Shown piece by piece: positions 43,662 to 54,400 of a stretch of DNA of 64,000 nt. The notes beneath the pieces are model-generated. The model had not been told where the DNA came from. It saw only the letters and a list, made by a program, of their open reading frames with translations, and searched no databases. A program made the position numbers and the translations under genes. Origin of the DNA: Streptomyces endophytica (GTDB lineage: Bacteria > Actinomycetota > Actinomycetes > Streptomycetales > Streptomycetaceae). Positions within the stretch are counted from its first letter, which is position 1. The number at the start of each line of letters is the position of its first letter. The DNA lies in contig NZ_CP110636.1 of NCBI RefSeq assembly GCF_026153355.1, forward strand, positions 4,402,001 through 4,466,000, written 5' to 3'.

Positions 43662-45226
43662 CCGGCACCCGGCCCGCGGCGGACGACCCGATCGATCTGC
43701 TCACCGCCTTCTTCGACACCGCCGAGCGGCGCGCCGACGCGCCCGCCCTCACCGGCCCGGACGGCCGCACCCTCGGCTACCGCGACCTGGCCCGCGCCGT
43801 CCTGACCACGGCGAACGGGCTGCGCGCGGCCGGGATGGCGGCGGGGGAGCGGATGCTGTTCTCCGTACGGCCGGGACCGGACGGCGTGGTGCTCGCCCTG
43901 GGCGTGATCGCCGCGGGCGGCACCGTCGTCTTCGCCGACCCCGGCGCCGGGCCCGAACTGTTCACCGCCCGCCGCGAACTCGCCCGGCCGCGCTGGGCCG
44001 CCGCCGAGTCCCTGCTGTACGCGGTGGCCCGCTACGGCCGCCCACTGGCCCGGCGCCGCGGCCTGCTGCTGCCGCACTACCACCGGCTCGGCCTGCGGCA
44101 CGTCCACACCGGCCGACGGCTGCCCGGCGTCCCCGCCGGGGCGCTGTCCGCCCGCCGGCTCGCCGCCGGCCCCGCCCCGGCCGACCGCCCCGGACCGGCG
44201 CCCGGACAGGAGGCGCTGGTCGTCTTCACCTCCGGCACCACGCAGGCACCCCGGGCCGTGGTCCACACCCGCGGCTCGCTCGGCGCCGGGCTGGTCGGCT
44301 GCGGCTCCGCCCTGTGCATGGGCGACGGCGACGTACTGCACACCGACCAGTTGATGATGGGCATCCCGGCCCTGGTCGCCGGGGCGCACTGGACCATGCC
44401 GCCGTACGGCTTCGCGCCCGCCGCCGACCCCGGCCGGTTCACCCGCGGACTGGCCGGCGCCACCCACGCGTTCTGCGTACCCGCCGACCTGCCCGCGGTG
44501 CTCGACGCCGTCGAACGGGGCGAGGCGGCACTGCCCGCCTCGCTGCGGCACCTCGTCCTCGGCGGCGCGCCGGTCCTGCCCGGCCTGCTGCGCCGGGCCA
44601 CCCAGGTCCTGCCGCGGGTCCGCTTCCTCGCCGTGTACGGCATGACCGAGATCGTGCCGGTCGCGGTCGCCACCGGCCGCGCGAAACTCGCCCACCACGG
44701 CCCCGGCGACCTGCTCGGCACCCCCCTGCCGGGGGTCCGGGTGCGTACCGCCCCGGACGGCGAACTGCTGGTGTCCGGGCCCAACCTGTGCCGCGGCTAC
44801 CTCGGCGAGCCGCCGATGACCGAACACGCCACCGGTGACCTCGCCCGGCTGGAGAACGGCGCACTGATCCTGCTCGGCCGGAAGAAGGACATGCTCATCC
44901 GCGGCCGCACCAACATCTACCCCGGGCTCTACGAACCGGCCGTCGCGGCCCTGCCCGGCGTCGCCGACGCGGTCATCGTCGGCGTCCCGGACGCCTACGG
45001 CGACGAGCGCGTCGTCCTGGCCGTCGTGCCCGAACGGCCGGCTGCCGACCGGGAGTCGCTCGCCGACGCCGTGCGCTCCCGGCTGCCCGCCCTCATCGAC
45101 GCGGCCGCGCTGCCGGACGAGGTGGTGGTCCTGGACCGCGTCCCGGTCACCGGCCGCACCCGCAAGCCGGACCGCGCCGCGCTGCGCGACCTGCTGGGCG
45201 ACCGGACGGCGGGGGCGGCGCGATGA
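43658..45226 (+). CDS. OleC-like AMP-dependent ligase (beta-lactone synthetase type)
   Basis: A 522-residue ANL-superfamily enzyme. The ATP loop is 'VFTSGTTQAPRAVVHT', with 'YGMTEIVPVAV' and 'GRKKDMLIRGRTNIYP' as later motifs. The early segment 'VVFADPGAGPELFT' and the general outline recall OleC, NltC and LstC, which adenylate a beta-hydroxy acid and close it to a beta-lactone. Its neighbours, an OleA-like synthase and an OleD-like dehydrogenase, support this. A plain acyl-CoA ligase is the alternative. The start is TTG 43658 by overlap with the P450 stop. Confidence 0.75.
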   Translation: MTGTRPAADDPIDLLTAFFDTAERRADAPALTGPDGRTLGYRDLARAVLTTANGLRAAGMAAGERMLFSVRPGPDGVVLALGVIAAGGTVVFADPGAGPELFTARRELARPRWAAAESLLYAVARYGRPLARRRGLLLPHYHRLGLRHVHTGRRLPGVPAGALSARRLAAGPAPADRPGPAPGQEALVVFTSGTTQAPRAVVHTRGSLGAGLVGCGSALCMGDGDVLHTDQLMMGIPALVAGAHWTMPPYGFAPAADPGRFTRGLAGATHAFCVPADLPAVLDAVERGEAALPASLRHLVLGGAPVLPGLLRRATQVLPRVRFLAVYGMTEIVPVAVATGRAKLAHHGPGDLLGTPLPGVRVRTAPDGELLVSGPNLCRGYLGEPPMTEHATGDLARLENGALILLGRKKDMLIRGRTNIYPGLYEPAVAALPGVADAVIVGVPDAYGDERVVLAVVPERPAADRESLADAVRSRLPALIDAAALPDEVVVLDRVPVTGRTRKPDRAALRDLLGDRTAGAAR

Positions 45227-46109
45227 GGATCGCGGTGACCGGCGCCCGCGGCTTCGTGGGCGGCGCGGTCTGCCGGGCGGCGACCGCCGCGGGCTGGACC
45301 GTGCACGCCCTCACCCGCGCCGACTGGGACCTGTGCACCGGGACCTGGGCGGACGCCCCCGAGGTCGACGCGGTGGTGCACGCGGCCGCCGCCGTCCGCG
45401 ACTGGGGCGCGCCCGGGCCCGTCTGGCACGCCAACCTCACCGGCACCCGGAACGTGGCCGCGTCCTTTCCCGGCGCCCGGCTGGTGCACATCTCGACGGC
45501 CAGCGTGTACGACCCGTTCCGGCCGACCGTCCTCGGCCACGAGACCGAGGCCCCGGTCCGCCGCTACCTCACCCGTACGCCGCCTCCAAGGCCGCCGCCG
45601 AACTGGCCCTGCGCGGCCGCCCGGACACCGTCGTGCTGCGCCCGCACGCCGTCTACGGGCCGGGCGACCGGACGCTGCTGCCCCGGGTGCTCGGCGCGGT
45701 CCGCGGCGGCGCCCTGTGGCTGCCGGGCGACGGCACCGCCCTGCAGTCGCTCACCCACATCGACCAGCTGACCGCGGCCGCGCTGCTGGCCTGCGACCCG
45801 GCCACCCGGCCCGGCACCTACAACATCGCCGACGCGGCCCCGGTCCCCATCGGCGAGGCGCTGCGGGCCCTGCTCGCCGCCCGCGGCCTGACGGTACGGC
45901 TGCGCACCGTACCGGCCGCCGTGGCGTCCGCGGCCGCGGCGGCCGCCGAGACGGCCTGGCGGCTGGCGGAACGGCCCCGGCCGCCGCGGCTCACCCGCTA
46001 TGCGCTCAGCCACCTCGCCGTGGAACGCACCCTGGCGCTCGGCGCCGCCCGCCGCGGCCTCGGCTTCCGCCCCGGACCGACCTCCTTCCACGGTGCGGCG
46101 TCATGGTGA
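45223..46109 (+). CDS. OleD-like NAD(P)-dependent 3-beta-HSD/epimerase family dehydrogenase (one frameshift)
   Basis: About 295 residues of the extended SDR family. GARGFVGG at residues 7-14 binds NAD(P); the catalytic pair is Y-A-A-S-K ('YAASKAAAELAL'). The C-terminal 'RLTRYALSHLAVERTL...RRGLGFRP' matches the substrate region of OleD, which reduces the beta-keto acid from OleA to the beta-hydroxy acid used by OleC. The frame breaks at 45572-45574 (CCC; one extra C joins 'YLT' to 'PYAASK'). It overlaps the OleC-like gene by 4 bp. Confidence 0.8.
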
Positions 46110-46155
46110 CGCCGCGCCCCACCATCTGCCCCAACCCCCCGAAAGGCGGCCGCCC

Positions 46156-47226
46156 GTGAGCCCCCGCACCGGAGCCAGCTATGCGTCCGCGGGCGTCGAC
46201 ATCGACGCCGGCGACCGCGCCGTCGAGCTGATGAAGGAGTGGGTGAGGAAGACCGCCCGCCCCGAGGTCGTCGGCGGCCTCGGCGGGTTCGCCGGCCTCT
46301 TCGACGCCTCGGCGCTGAAGGGTTACGCCCGCCCGCTGCTGGCCTCGGCCACCGACGGCGTCGGCACCAAGGTCGACATCGCCCGCGCCCTGGGCGTCCA
46401 CCACACCATCGGCCACGACCTCGTCGCGATGGTCATGGACGACATCGTCGTCTGCGGCGCCGAACCGCTCTTCATGACCGACTACCTCTGCGTCGGCAAG
46501 GTCCACCCCGAGCGGGTCGCCGCGATCGTCAAGGGCATCGCCGAGGGCTGCGTGCTGGCCGGCTGCGCGCTGATCGGCGGCGAGACCGCCGAACACCCGG
46601 GCCTGCTCGGCGCGGACGAGTTCGACCTCGCCGGCGCCGGCACGGGCGTCGTCGAGGCGGACCGGCTGCTGGGCGCGGAGCGCATCCGCGCCGGCGACGC
46701 GGTGATCGCGATGGCCTCGTCGGGCCTGCACGCCAACGGGTACTCCCTGGTGCGCCACGTCCTCCTCGACCGGGCCGGAATGCGCCTGGACCAGCACCTC
46801 GCCGAACTGGGCCGCACCCTGGGCGAGGAACTGCTGGAGCCCACCAGGATCTACGCCGCCGCCTGCCTGGCCCTGACCCGCGCGACCGAGGTACACGCCT
46901 TCGCGCACATCACCGGCGGTGGACTGGCGGGCAACCTCGCCCGGGTCATCCCGGACGGGCTGCACGCCACCGTCGACCGCGCGACCTGGACACCGGGCCC
47001 GGTCTTCGGCCTGGTCGGCACGGCCGGCGCGGTCGAGCGCCGGGAACTGGAGCGGACCCTGAACATGGGCGTCGGCATGATCGCCGTCGTCCCGCCGGAG
47101 TCCGTCACCACGACCCTCGCCACGCTCGCCGACCGCGGGCTGGACGCCTGGGTCGGCGGCGAGATCGTCGCGCGCGGCGACCGCACCGCCGGCGCGGAAC
47201 TCGTCGGCGACTACGCCGGCGGATAG
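46156..47226 (+). CDS. purM: Phosphoribosylformylglycinamidine cyclo-ligase (AIR synthetase)
   Basis: Closes FGAM to 5-aminoimidazole ribotide with ATP, the last AIR step. 356 residues; 'SATDGVGTKVDIA', 'IGHDLVAMVMDDIVVCGAEP' and 'FAHITGGGLAGNLARV' are highly conserved motifs. GTG 46156 follows GAAAGGCGG. It is the last gene of the biosynthetic operon, 46 bp after the OleD-like gene. The genes normally found around Streptomyces purF-purM (DUF3073, bldC) are absent, supporting a cluster-specific copy. Its 3' end overlaps the convergent DUF1343 gene by 16 bp. Confidence 0.95.
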   Translation: MSPRTGASYASAGVDIDAGDRAVELMKEWVRKTARPEVVGGLGGFAGLFDASALKGYARPLLASATDGVGTKVDIARALGVHHTIGHDLVAMVMDDIVVCGAEPLFMTDYLCVGKVHPERVAAIVKGIAEGCVLAGCALIGGETAEHPGLLGADEFDLAGAGTGVVEADRLLGAERIRAGDAVIAMASSGLHANGYSLVRHVLLDRAGMRLDQHLAELGRTLGEELLEPTRIYAAACLALTRATEVHAFAHITGGGLAGNLARVIPDGLHATVDRATWTPGPVFGLVGTAGAVERRELERTLNMGVGMIAVVPPESVTTTLATLADRGLDAWVGGEIVARGDRTAGAELVGDYAGG

Positions 47227-48496
47227 CGGAGGTAACGGGCACGCACCGCACGGAACTTCGCCAGGCCGGCCTGCCAGGCGGCGACGATCTCGTCCGGGCC
47301 CGCGCCCGCGTCGATCATCGTGCGCACGGCCGCCGAACCGGTCAGCCGGTCGATGCCGTGGTCCGGCCGCCAGGCGAAGCCGCCCCAGACCCGTTTCGCG
47401 GTGACCAGCAGGCCGATGCCGGTGCGCACCGGGTCGAAGGCGGCCCGGTCGTGCACGTGCAGCTGCACCCCGCCGATGGTCTTGCCCTGGAACTTCGAGA
47501 AGGTGGGCGCGAAGTACGCCTCCCTGAAGTGCACGCCGGGCAGGCCGAGTTCGGTGGCGGCCGCCGCCCAGCGCCGGTCGATGCCGTCGGCGCCGAGGAG
47601 TTCGAAGGGGCGGGTGGTGCCGCGCCCCTCGGAGAGGTTGGTGCCCTCGAAGAGGCAGGTGCCCGCGTAGACCAGCGCGGTGTCCGGGGTGGGCATGTTG
47701 GGGCTCGGGGGACCCAGGGCAGGCCCGTCGCGTCGTAGAAGTCGCCGCGGTGCCAGCCGCTCATCCGCACGGTCGCCAGCTCCACCGGCCGGCCGGCCAC
47801 CTCCGGGACGAACTCGCCGTTGAAGAGCAGGGCCAGTTCGGCCGCCGTCAGGCCGTGCGCCTGCGCGATCGGCTCGCGGCCGACGAACGAGGCGTACGCC
47901 TTGTCCAGCACCGGGCCGGAGGCGAAGCGGCCGGTGACCGGGTTGGGCCGGTCCAGCACCACGAAGCGCTTGCCCGCGAGGACGGCCGCCACCATGCAAT
48001 CGTAGAGCGTCCAGATGTAGGTGTAGAAGCGGGCGCCGACGTCCTGGATGTCGAAGACGACGGTGTCGACACCGGAGGCGGTGAAGATGTCCGCGAGTTC
48101 CCGGCCGCTCTTGCCGTACGTGTCGTAGACCGGCAGCCCGGTGGCCGGATCGTCGTAGCGGCCCTCGGACCCGCCGGCCTGCGCGGTGCCCCGGAAGCCG
48201 TGCTCGGGCCCGAAGACCGCGGTCAGCCGCACTCGTGGGTCGGCGTGCAGCACGTCCACGATGTGCCGCAGCTCGGTCGTGACACCGGTGGGGTTGGTGA
48301 TGACGCCGACCTTCTCGCCCGCCAGGAGGCGGTAGCCTTCCGCGGCCAGCCGCGCGAAACCGGTCCGCACCCGCCGTCCGCCCCGGCCCGGGCCGGACGC
48401 CGCCGCCCGCGCCGGCGCCGCGGCCGCGGTCAGGGCCGTACCGGCCGCGCCGGTCGCCGCCAGATGTCCCAGCAGAACGCGCCTCGACAGAGCCAT
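47211..48496 (-). CDS. DUF1343/NamZ-like exo-beta-N-acetylmuramidase, Tat-exported (one frameshift)
   Basis: About 428 residues of the DUF1343 family, which in Bacillus (NamZ, GH171) releases terminal N-acetylmuramic acid from peptidoglycan fragments. The N-terminus has a twin-arginine signal (SRRVLLGHLAATG, with cleavage after PARA), so it acts outside the cell. 'GVITNPTGVT', 'FGPEHGFRG' and 'DIQDVGARFYTYIW' are conserved segments. The frame breaks at 47707-47711 (five Gs on the + strand where six give GLPWVPPSPNMPTPDTA). ATG 48496 has GGAGG 7 bp upstream. Confidence 0.88.
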
Positions 48497-48612
48497 CCGC
48501 ACACCTCCGTGATCGGGAAAGCCAACCGGTACGTGCGGTGCGCACGCTAACGCGCCGGGCGCCGTCCGGGAACGGGACGGGCCGACCGGAAACCGACTCT
48601 TCCGCTCCCACA

Positions 48613-48628
48613 TACCGACTGGTTAGTC
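48613..48628. promoter_or_regulatory. TetR-type operator TACCGACTGGTTAGTC
   Basis: It lies about 40 bp upstream of the SDR gene and resembles the perfect palindrome CCGACTAGTCGG at 54309-54320 in front of the phosphotransferase-dehydrogenase operon. The two probably bind the TetR protein encoded at 51099. Confidence 0.55.
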
Positions 48629-48668
48629 TGCCTGTCAGTCGATCCGCGCGACCGAGGGAGACACCGCA

Positions 48669-49441
48669 GTGGAAGCCGTACGGGACAAGGCCGTCGTCGT
48701 GACCGGGGCGGGCGGGGGATCGGCGCGGCCCTGGCCCGCCGGTTCGCCGCCGAGGGCGCCCGGGTCGTGGTCAACGACCTGGACGAGGCCAAGGCCAAGC
48801 AGACCGCCGCGGAGATCGGGGCGGTCGCGGTCGCCGGGGACGCGTCCGGCATCGTCCCGGCCGCCCGCGAGGCGCTCGGCGGCACCATCGACGTCTTCTG
48901 CGCCAACGCCGGCGTCGGCACCGGCGGCGGCCCGGACGCGCCCGAGGACGACTGGGCGCTGGCCTGGGACGTCAACGTCATGGCGCACGTCCGGGCGGCC
49001 CGCGAGCTGGTACCGGAGTGGCTGGCGCGCGGCAGCGGCCGCTTCGTCTCCACCGTCTCCGCCGCCGGCCTGCTCACCATGGTCGCCGCCGCCCCGTACA
49101 GCGTCACCAAGCACGGCGCGTACGCCTTCGCCGAATGGCTCTCGCTCACCTACCGGCACCGCGGGATCGACGTGCACGCCATCTGTCCGCAGGGCGTCCG
49201 CACCGACATGCTGGCCGCCACCGGAGCGGCCGGGGACCTGGTGCTCACGCCCACCGCCGTCGAGCCCGACGCCGTCGCCGACGCGCTGTTCGACGCCATC
49301 GAGCAGGGCCGGTTCCTGGTCCTGCCGCACCCGGAGGTCGCCGACTACTACACCGCCCGGGCCACCGACCCCGACCGCTGGCTGACCGCGATGAACCACC
49401 TCCAGCAGAAGCTGGAGCAGCGCGAAGGGGGCACCCGGTGA
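48669..49441 (+). CDS. Short-chain dehydrogenase/reductase (one frameshift)
   Basis: About 257 residues of the classical SDR family: TGAGGGIG cofactor motif at about residues 12-19 after adding one G to the run 48714-48718, 'NAG' in 'CANAGVG', and catalytic Ser/Tyr/Lys in 'STVSAAGL' and 'YSVTK'. It oxidises or reduces a hydroxyacyl or related substrate. First gene of an operon with an acyl-CoA ligase and a TetR gene (4-bp overlaps), so fatty-acid or terpenoid catabolism is likely. GTG start at 48669. Confidence 0.88.
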
Positions 49442-51102
49442 CCTCGTACCACGCCAAGCCCTGGCTGGCCCTGCTCACCGACGCCCAGCGCGCCCCGATC
49501 CAGCCGCCGCCCTCCGTCCTGCACGCCTTCCGCGCCGCCGCGCAGAAGGCCCCCGACCGCACCGCGCTCGCCTACTTCGACGGCCGGCTGTCCTACGCCG
49601 AGACCGACGCGCTCTCCGACGGCATCGCCACCCACCTCGCCGACCACGGCTTCCGGCCCGGCGACCGGGCCGCGATCATGCTGCAGAACACCCCGCAGTT
49701 CGTCCTCGCCCTGCTGGGGGTCTGGAAGGCCGGCGGGGTCGTGGTGCCGGTCAACCCCATGTACAAGTCCGCCGAGCTGCGGCACGTCCTGGACGACGCC
49801 GAGGTCACCGCCGTGATCTGCGCCGACCGCACCTGGGACGGCTTCCTGCGCACCACCGCCGCCGCCGCGCCCTCCGTACGCCTGGCGCTGACCACCTCCG
49901 AGCGGGAACTGCAGACCCGCGACGACGCCCGGGTGCTGCGCGGGGAGCCGCTCGGGCCGCAGGAGGGCGCCGACGACCTGCTGACCGTCGCCCGCGCCGG
50001 CACCGGGCGGGCCGCCGCACCGCCGGCCGGTCCCGGGCCGGCCGCCGACGACCTCGCGCTGATCAGCTACACCTCCGGCACCAGCGGCACGCCCAAGGGC
50101 GCCACCAACACCCACGGCAACCTCACCTACAACGCCGAACGCCAGCGCACCGGCCACGGACTGCCCGAAGGCACCACGTACTTCGCGCTCGCCCCGCTGT
50201 TCCACATCACCGGCATGGTCTGCGAACTCGCCACCTGCTTCGCCAACGCCGGCACCCTCGTGCTCGCCTACCGCTTCGAGGCCGGGGTCGTCCTGGACGC
50301 CTTCCTGGAACACCGCCCCGCCTACACGGTCGGCCCCTCCACCGCCTACATGGCGCTGATGGCCCACCCGGACGTCACCCGCGACCACTTCGCGTCCTTC
50401 GCGATCATGTCGTCCGGCGGCGCGCCGCTGCCGCCCGCCCTGGTCGAGCAGTTCCGCACCGCCTTCGGCCCGTACCTCCACAACGGCTACGGCCTGACCG
50501 AGTGCACCGCGCCGTGCGCCAGCGTGCCGCCTGGCCGGGAGGCGCCGGTGGACAAGGCCTCCGGGACGCTCGCGGTCGGCGTGCCCGGCCCGGACACCGT
50601 GGTGCGGATCATCGACGACCACGGCGCGGACCTGCCGTTCGGCGAACCGGGCGAGATCGCGGTCCGCGGGCCCCAGGTCGTCCCCGGCTACTGGCGCCGC
50701 CCGGACGCCACCGCCGAGGCCCTTCCGGACGGCGAGCTGCGCACCGGCGACATCGGCTTCATGGACACCGACGGCTGGCTCTACGTCGTCGACCGCAAGA
50801 AGGACATGATCAACGCCTCCGGCTTCAAGGTGTGGCCGCGCGAGGTCGAGGACGTCCTCTACGGCCACCCGGCGGTGCGCGAGGCGGCGGTGGTCGGGGT
50901 ACCCGACGCCTACCGCGGCGAGTCGGTCAAGGCCTACGTGAGCCTGCGTCCGGGGTCCGACGTGTCGCCCGCCGAGCTGGCCGCGTACTGCAAGGAACGG
51001 CTCGCGGCGTACAAATATCCCCGTGAGGTGGAGATCCTGACCGAGCTCCCCAAGACCACGAGTGGCAAGATCCTCCGACGGGAGCTGCGCCACCGCGCAT
51101 GA
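49438..51102 (+). CDS. Long-chain acyl-CoA ligase (AMP-dependent synthetase)
   Basis: A 554-residue ANL-superfamily ligase making acyl-CoA from a carboxylic acid, ATP and CoA. ATP loop 'YTSGTSGTPKGATNTHG' near residue 205, 'YGLTECTAP', 'RTGDIGFMDTDGWLYVVDRK' and the C-terminal catalytic Lys motif 'KTTSGKILRREL' are all intact. Coupled to the SDR gene upstream and the TetR gene downstream by 4-bp overlaps. The acid is unknown. Confidence 0.92.
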   Translation: MTSYHAKPWLALLTDAQRAPIQPPPSVLHAFRAAAQKAPDRTALAYFDGRLSYAETDALSDGIATHLADHGFRPGDRAAIMLQNTPQFVLALLGVWKAGGVVVPVNPMYKSAELRHVLDDAEVTAVICADRTWDGFLRTTAAAAPSVRLALTTSERELQTRDDARVLRGEPLGPQEGADDLLTVARAGTGRAAAPPAGPGPAADDLALISYTSGTSGTPKGATNTHGNLTYNAERQRTGHGLPEGTTYFALAPLFHITGMVCELATCFANAGTLVLAYRFEAGVVLDAFLEHRPAYTVGPSTAYMALMAHPDVTRDHFASFAIMSSGGAPLPPALVEQFRTAFGPYLHNGYGLTECTAPCASVPPGREAPVDKASGTLAVGVPGPDTVVRIIDDHGADLPFGEPGEIAVRGPQVVPGYWRRPDATAEALPDGELRTGDIGFMDTDGWLYVVDRKKDMINASGFKVWPREVEDVLYGHPAVREAAVVGVPDAYRGESVKAYVSLRPGSDVSPAELAAYCKERLAAYKYPREVEILTELPKTTSGKILRRELRHRA

Positions 51103-51740
51103 CGTACGACGAAGGACAGGTGAGGGCGATGGCCGGCACGAAGGACGGCACCGGCAACGGCAACGGCAGCACGAAGCCGGTGGCGCGGCGGCTGCTGGCC
51201 ACCGCCACCAGGCTCTTCGCGGAACAGGGCTACGACCGCACCTCCGTCCAGGAGATCGTGGACGCGGCGGGCGTCACCAAGGGCGCCCTCTACCACTACT
51301 TCGGCTCCAAGGACGACCTGCTGCACGAGGTCTACGGCCGGGTGCTCCGGCTCCAGCAGGAGCGGCTGGACCACTTCGCCGGCGCCGACGCCCCGGTCGA
51401 GCAGCGGCTGCGGGACGCCGCCGCCGACGTCGTCGTCACCACCATCGACAACCTCGACGACACCAAGATCTTCTTCCGGTCGATGCACCACCTCAGCCCG
51501 GAGAAGGACAAGCAGGTGCGCGCCGAACGCCGGCGCTACCACGAACGGTTCCGCGCCCTGATCGAGGAGGGCCAGCGCTCCGGCGTGTTCGCCGCCGACA
51601 TCCCCGCCGACCTCGTCGTCGACTACCACTTCGGCTCCGTCCACCACCTCGGCACCTGGTACCGCGAGAACGGCCCCCTCACCCCGCAACAGGTCGCCGA
51701 CCACTTGGCCGACCTCCTGCTGCGGGCGCTGCGGCCGTAG
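51099..51740 (+). CDS. TetR/AcrR-family regulator of the acyl-CoA regulon
   Basis: A 213-residue TetR protein: HTH at about residues 27-72 ('AGVTKGALYHYFGSKDDLL') and a TetR_C domain. ATG 51099 overlaps the ligase stop; ATG 51129 is an alternative that gives a more usual N-terminus. Operator-like palindromes at 48613 and 54309 flank the two neighbouring operons, so it probably represses SDR-ligase-TetR and phosphotransferase-dehydrogenase together, relieved by an acyl-CoA. Confidence 0.86.
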   Translation: MTYDEGQVRAMAGTKDGTGNGNGSTKPVARRLLATATRLFAEQGYDRTSVQEIVDAAGVTKGALYHYFGSKDDLLHEVYGRVLRLQQERLDHFAGADAPVEQRLRDAAADVVVTTIDNLDDTKIFFRSMHHLSPEKDKQVRAERRRYHERFRALIEEGQRSGVFAADIPADLVVDYHFGSVHHLGTWYRENGPLTPQQVADHLADLLLRALRP

Positions 51741-51900
51741 GACGGGACGGGGCCGGGGAATACCCCTCCCCACCCTCCCGTTGTGGCCCCGCAGGGGGCG
51801 CTGCCATCCCCTACGGGATGCGTTCGACGCCCCCTTACTGGGACCGCCTCCACGAGCCCGGGCCTCCACCAGCCCGGCCTCCACCAGGCCAGGCACCCAC

Positions 51901-51939
51901 CGAGCCGGGGCCGCCCCCCACCGGTGCGGCCCCGGCTCG
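51901..51939. terminator. Perfect 14-bp stem bidirectional terminator
   Basis: CGAGCCGGGGCCGC (51901-51914) pairs with 51926-51939 around an 11-base loop. It sits in the 238-bp gap between the convergent TetR and acyl-CoA dehydrogenase genes. Just before it (51850-51892) are three loose tandem copies of GCCTCCACCAGCCCGG. Confidence 0.8.
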
Positions 51940-51978
51940 TGTCCTCGTGTCCTCAGGTCCTCGGGTGTCGGCTCGCGT

Positions 51979-53193
<1,215 letters not shown>

Positions 53194-53198
53194 GGGGC

Positions 53199-54250
53199 TC
53201 AGCCTTCCTTGAGGGTGGTCAGTCCGCGGTCGATGAAGACGGGCACGAGCTCGCCGATCCGGTCGAAACCGGCGCCGACGGTCTGGCCGAGCGTGAAGCG
53301 GTAGTGGATGCCTTCGAGGATCACCGCGAGCTTGAACCAGGCGAACGCGGTGTACCAGGCGATGGCCGAGGTGTCCCGGCCGGAGCGGGCCGCGTAACGC
53401 TCGATCAGCTCGGCGGGGGAGGGGTGGCCCGGGCGCCGCTGGTCGTGCTCACCGGGGACTCGGGCAGGCCCAGGTCCGAGCTGTACATCGCCAGAAGGCC
53501 GAGGTCGGTCAGCGGGTCGCCGAGCGTGGACATCTCCCAGTCCAGCACGGCCTTGATGGTGTCGTCGGCGCCGACCAGGACGTTGTCCAGCCGGTAGTCG
53601 CCGTGCACGACGGCCGGCGCGGGGGACGCGGGCAGCGCCCGGCCGAGCGCCTCGTGCAGCTCGTCGATCCCGGCCAGTTCACGGTTCTTCGAGGCGGCCA
53701 GCTGCTTGCCCCAGCGCCGCAGCTGGCGCTCCAGGAAGCCGTCCGGACGGCCGAAGTCGCCCAGCCCCACCGCCTCCGGGTCCACGGCGTGCAGCTCCAC
53801 CAGCGTGTCCACGAGGGACAGCACCACGGCGCGGGTGCGCTCCGGGCCGAGCGGCGCCAGCTGGGCGGCGGTGCGGTACGGCGTGCCCTCGACCAGCTCC
53901 ATCACGTAGAACGGGGCGCCGATCACCGCCTCGTCCTCGCACAGCAGCAGCGTCTCGGGCACCGGCACCGGCGTCGGGTGCAGTGCGCTGATCACCCGGT
54001 GCTCGCGCCGCATGTCGTGCGCGGTGGCCAGGACGTGGCCGAGCGGCGGCCGGCGGACGACCCACCGGGCGGCGCCGTCGGTGACCCGGTAGGTGAGGTT
54101 GGACCGCCCGCCCTCGATCAGCTCCGCCCGCAGCGGGCCGCCGGCCAGCCCGGGCCGCTCCCGGTCCAGATGCGCGCGCAACCGCGCCAGGTCGAGGCCC
54201 GGGGGATCCTCCCGGTCCGGGGCCGTGGGGGGAGGGGTGCCCTTGCTCAT
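53199..54250 (-). CDS. Phosphotransferase family protein (APH/ACAD10-11 kinase-like) (one frameshift)
   Basis: About 350 residues of the APH fold. 'VVHGDYRLDNVLV' is the catalytic loop (HGDxxxxN) and 'AVLDWEMSTLGDPLTDLG' carries the Mg-binding Asp. Known relatives linked to acyl-CoA dehydrogenases phosphorylate 4-hydroxyacyl-CoAs. The frame breaks at 53431-53433 (GGG on the + strand for GGGG); the corrected protein continues with APGHPSPAELIERYAAR to a stop at 53199. ATG 54250 has GGAGGAG upstream. The palindrome at 54309 lies in its promoter. Confidence 0.87.
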
Positions 54251-54306
54251 CGTGCTCCTCCGTGGGGAGTGGACGGTCCGACGCTCGATCGGTCGTGCCC
54301 CGATCA

Positions 54307-54322
54307 TGCCGACTAGTCGGTA
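54307..54322. promoter_or_regulatory. Perfect palindrome CCGACTAGTCGG in the phosphotransferase promoter
   Basis: The 12-bp palindrome (54309-54320) sits in TGCCGACTAGTCGGTA, 57 bp upstream of the start. It is a typical TetR operator and related to the site at 48613. Confidence 0.7.
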
Positions 54323-54400
54323 TGGCGTCCAGTGGCGGTACGTGGGGCGTCCGTCACGCACCGCCGCACGGGAGGATTCCGGTCACCCGCAGCCGCAGCC

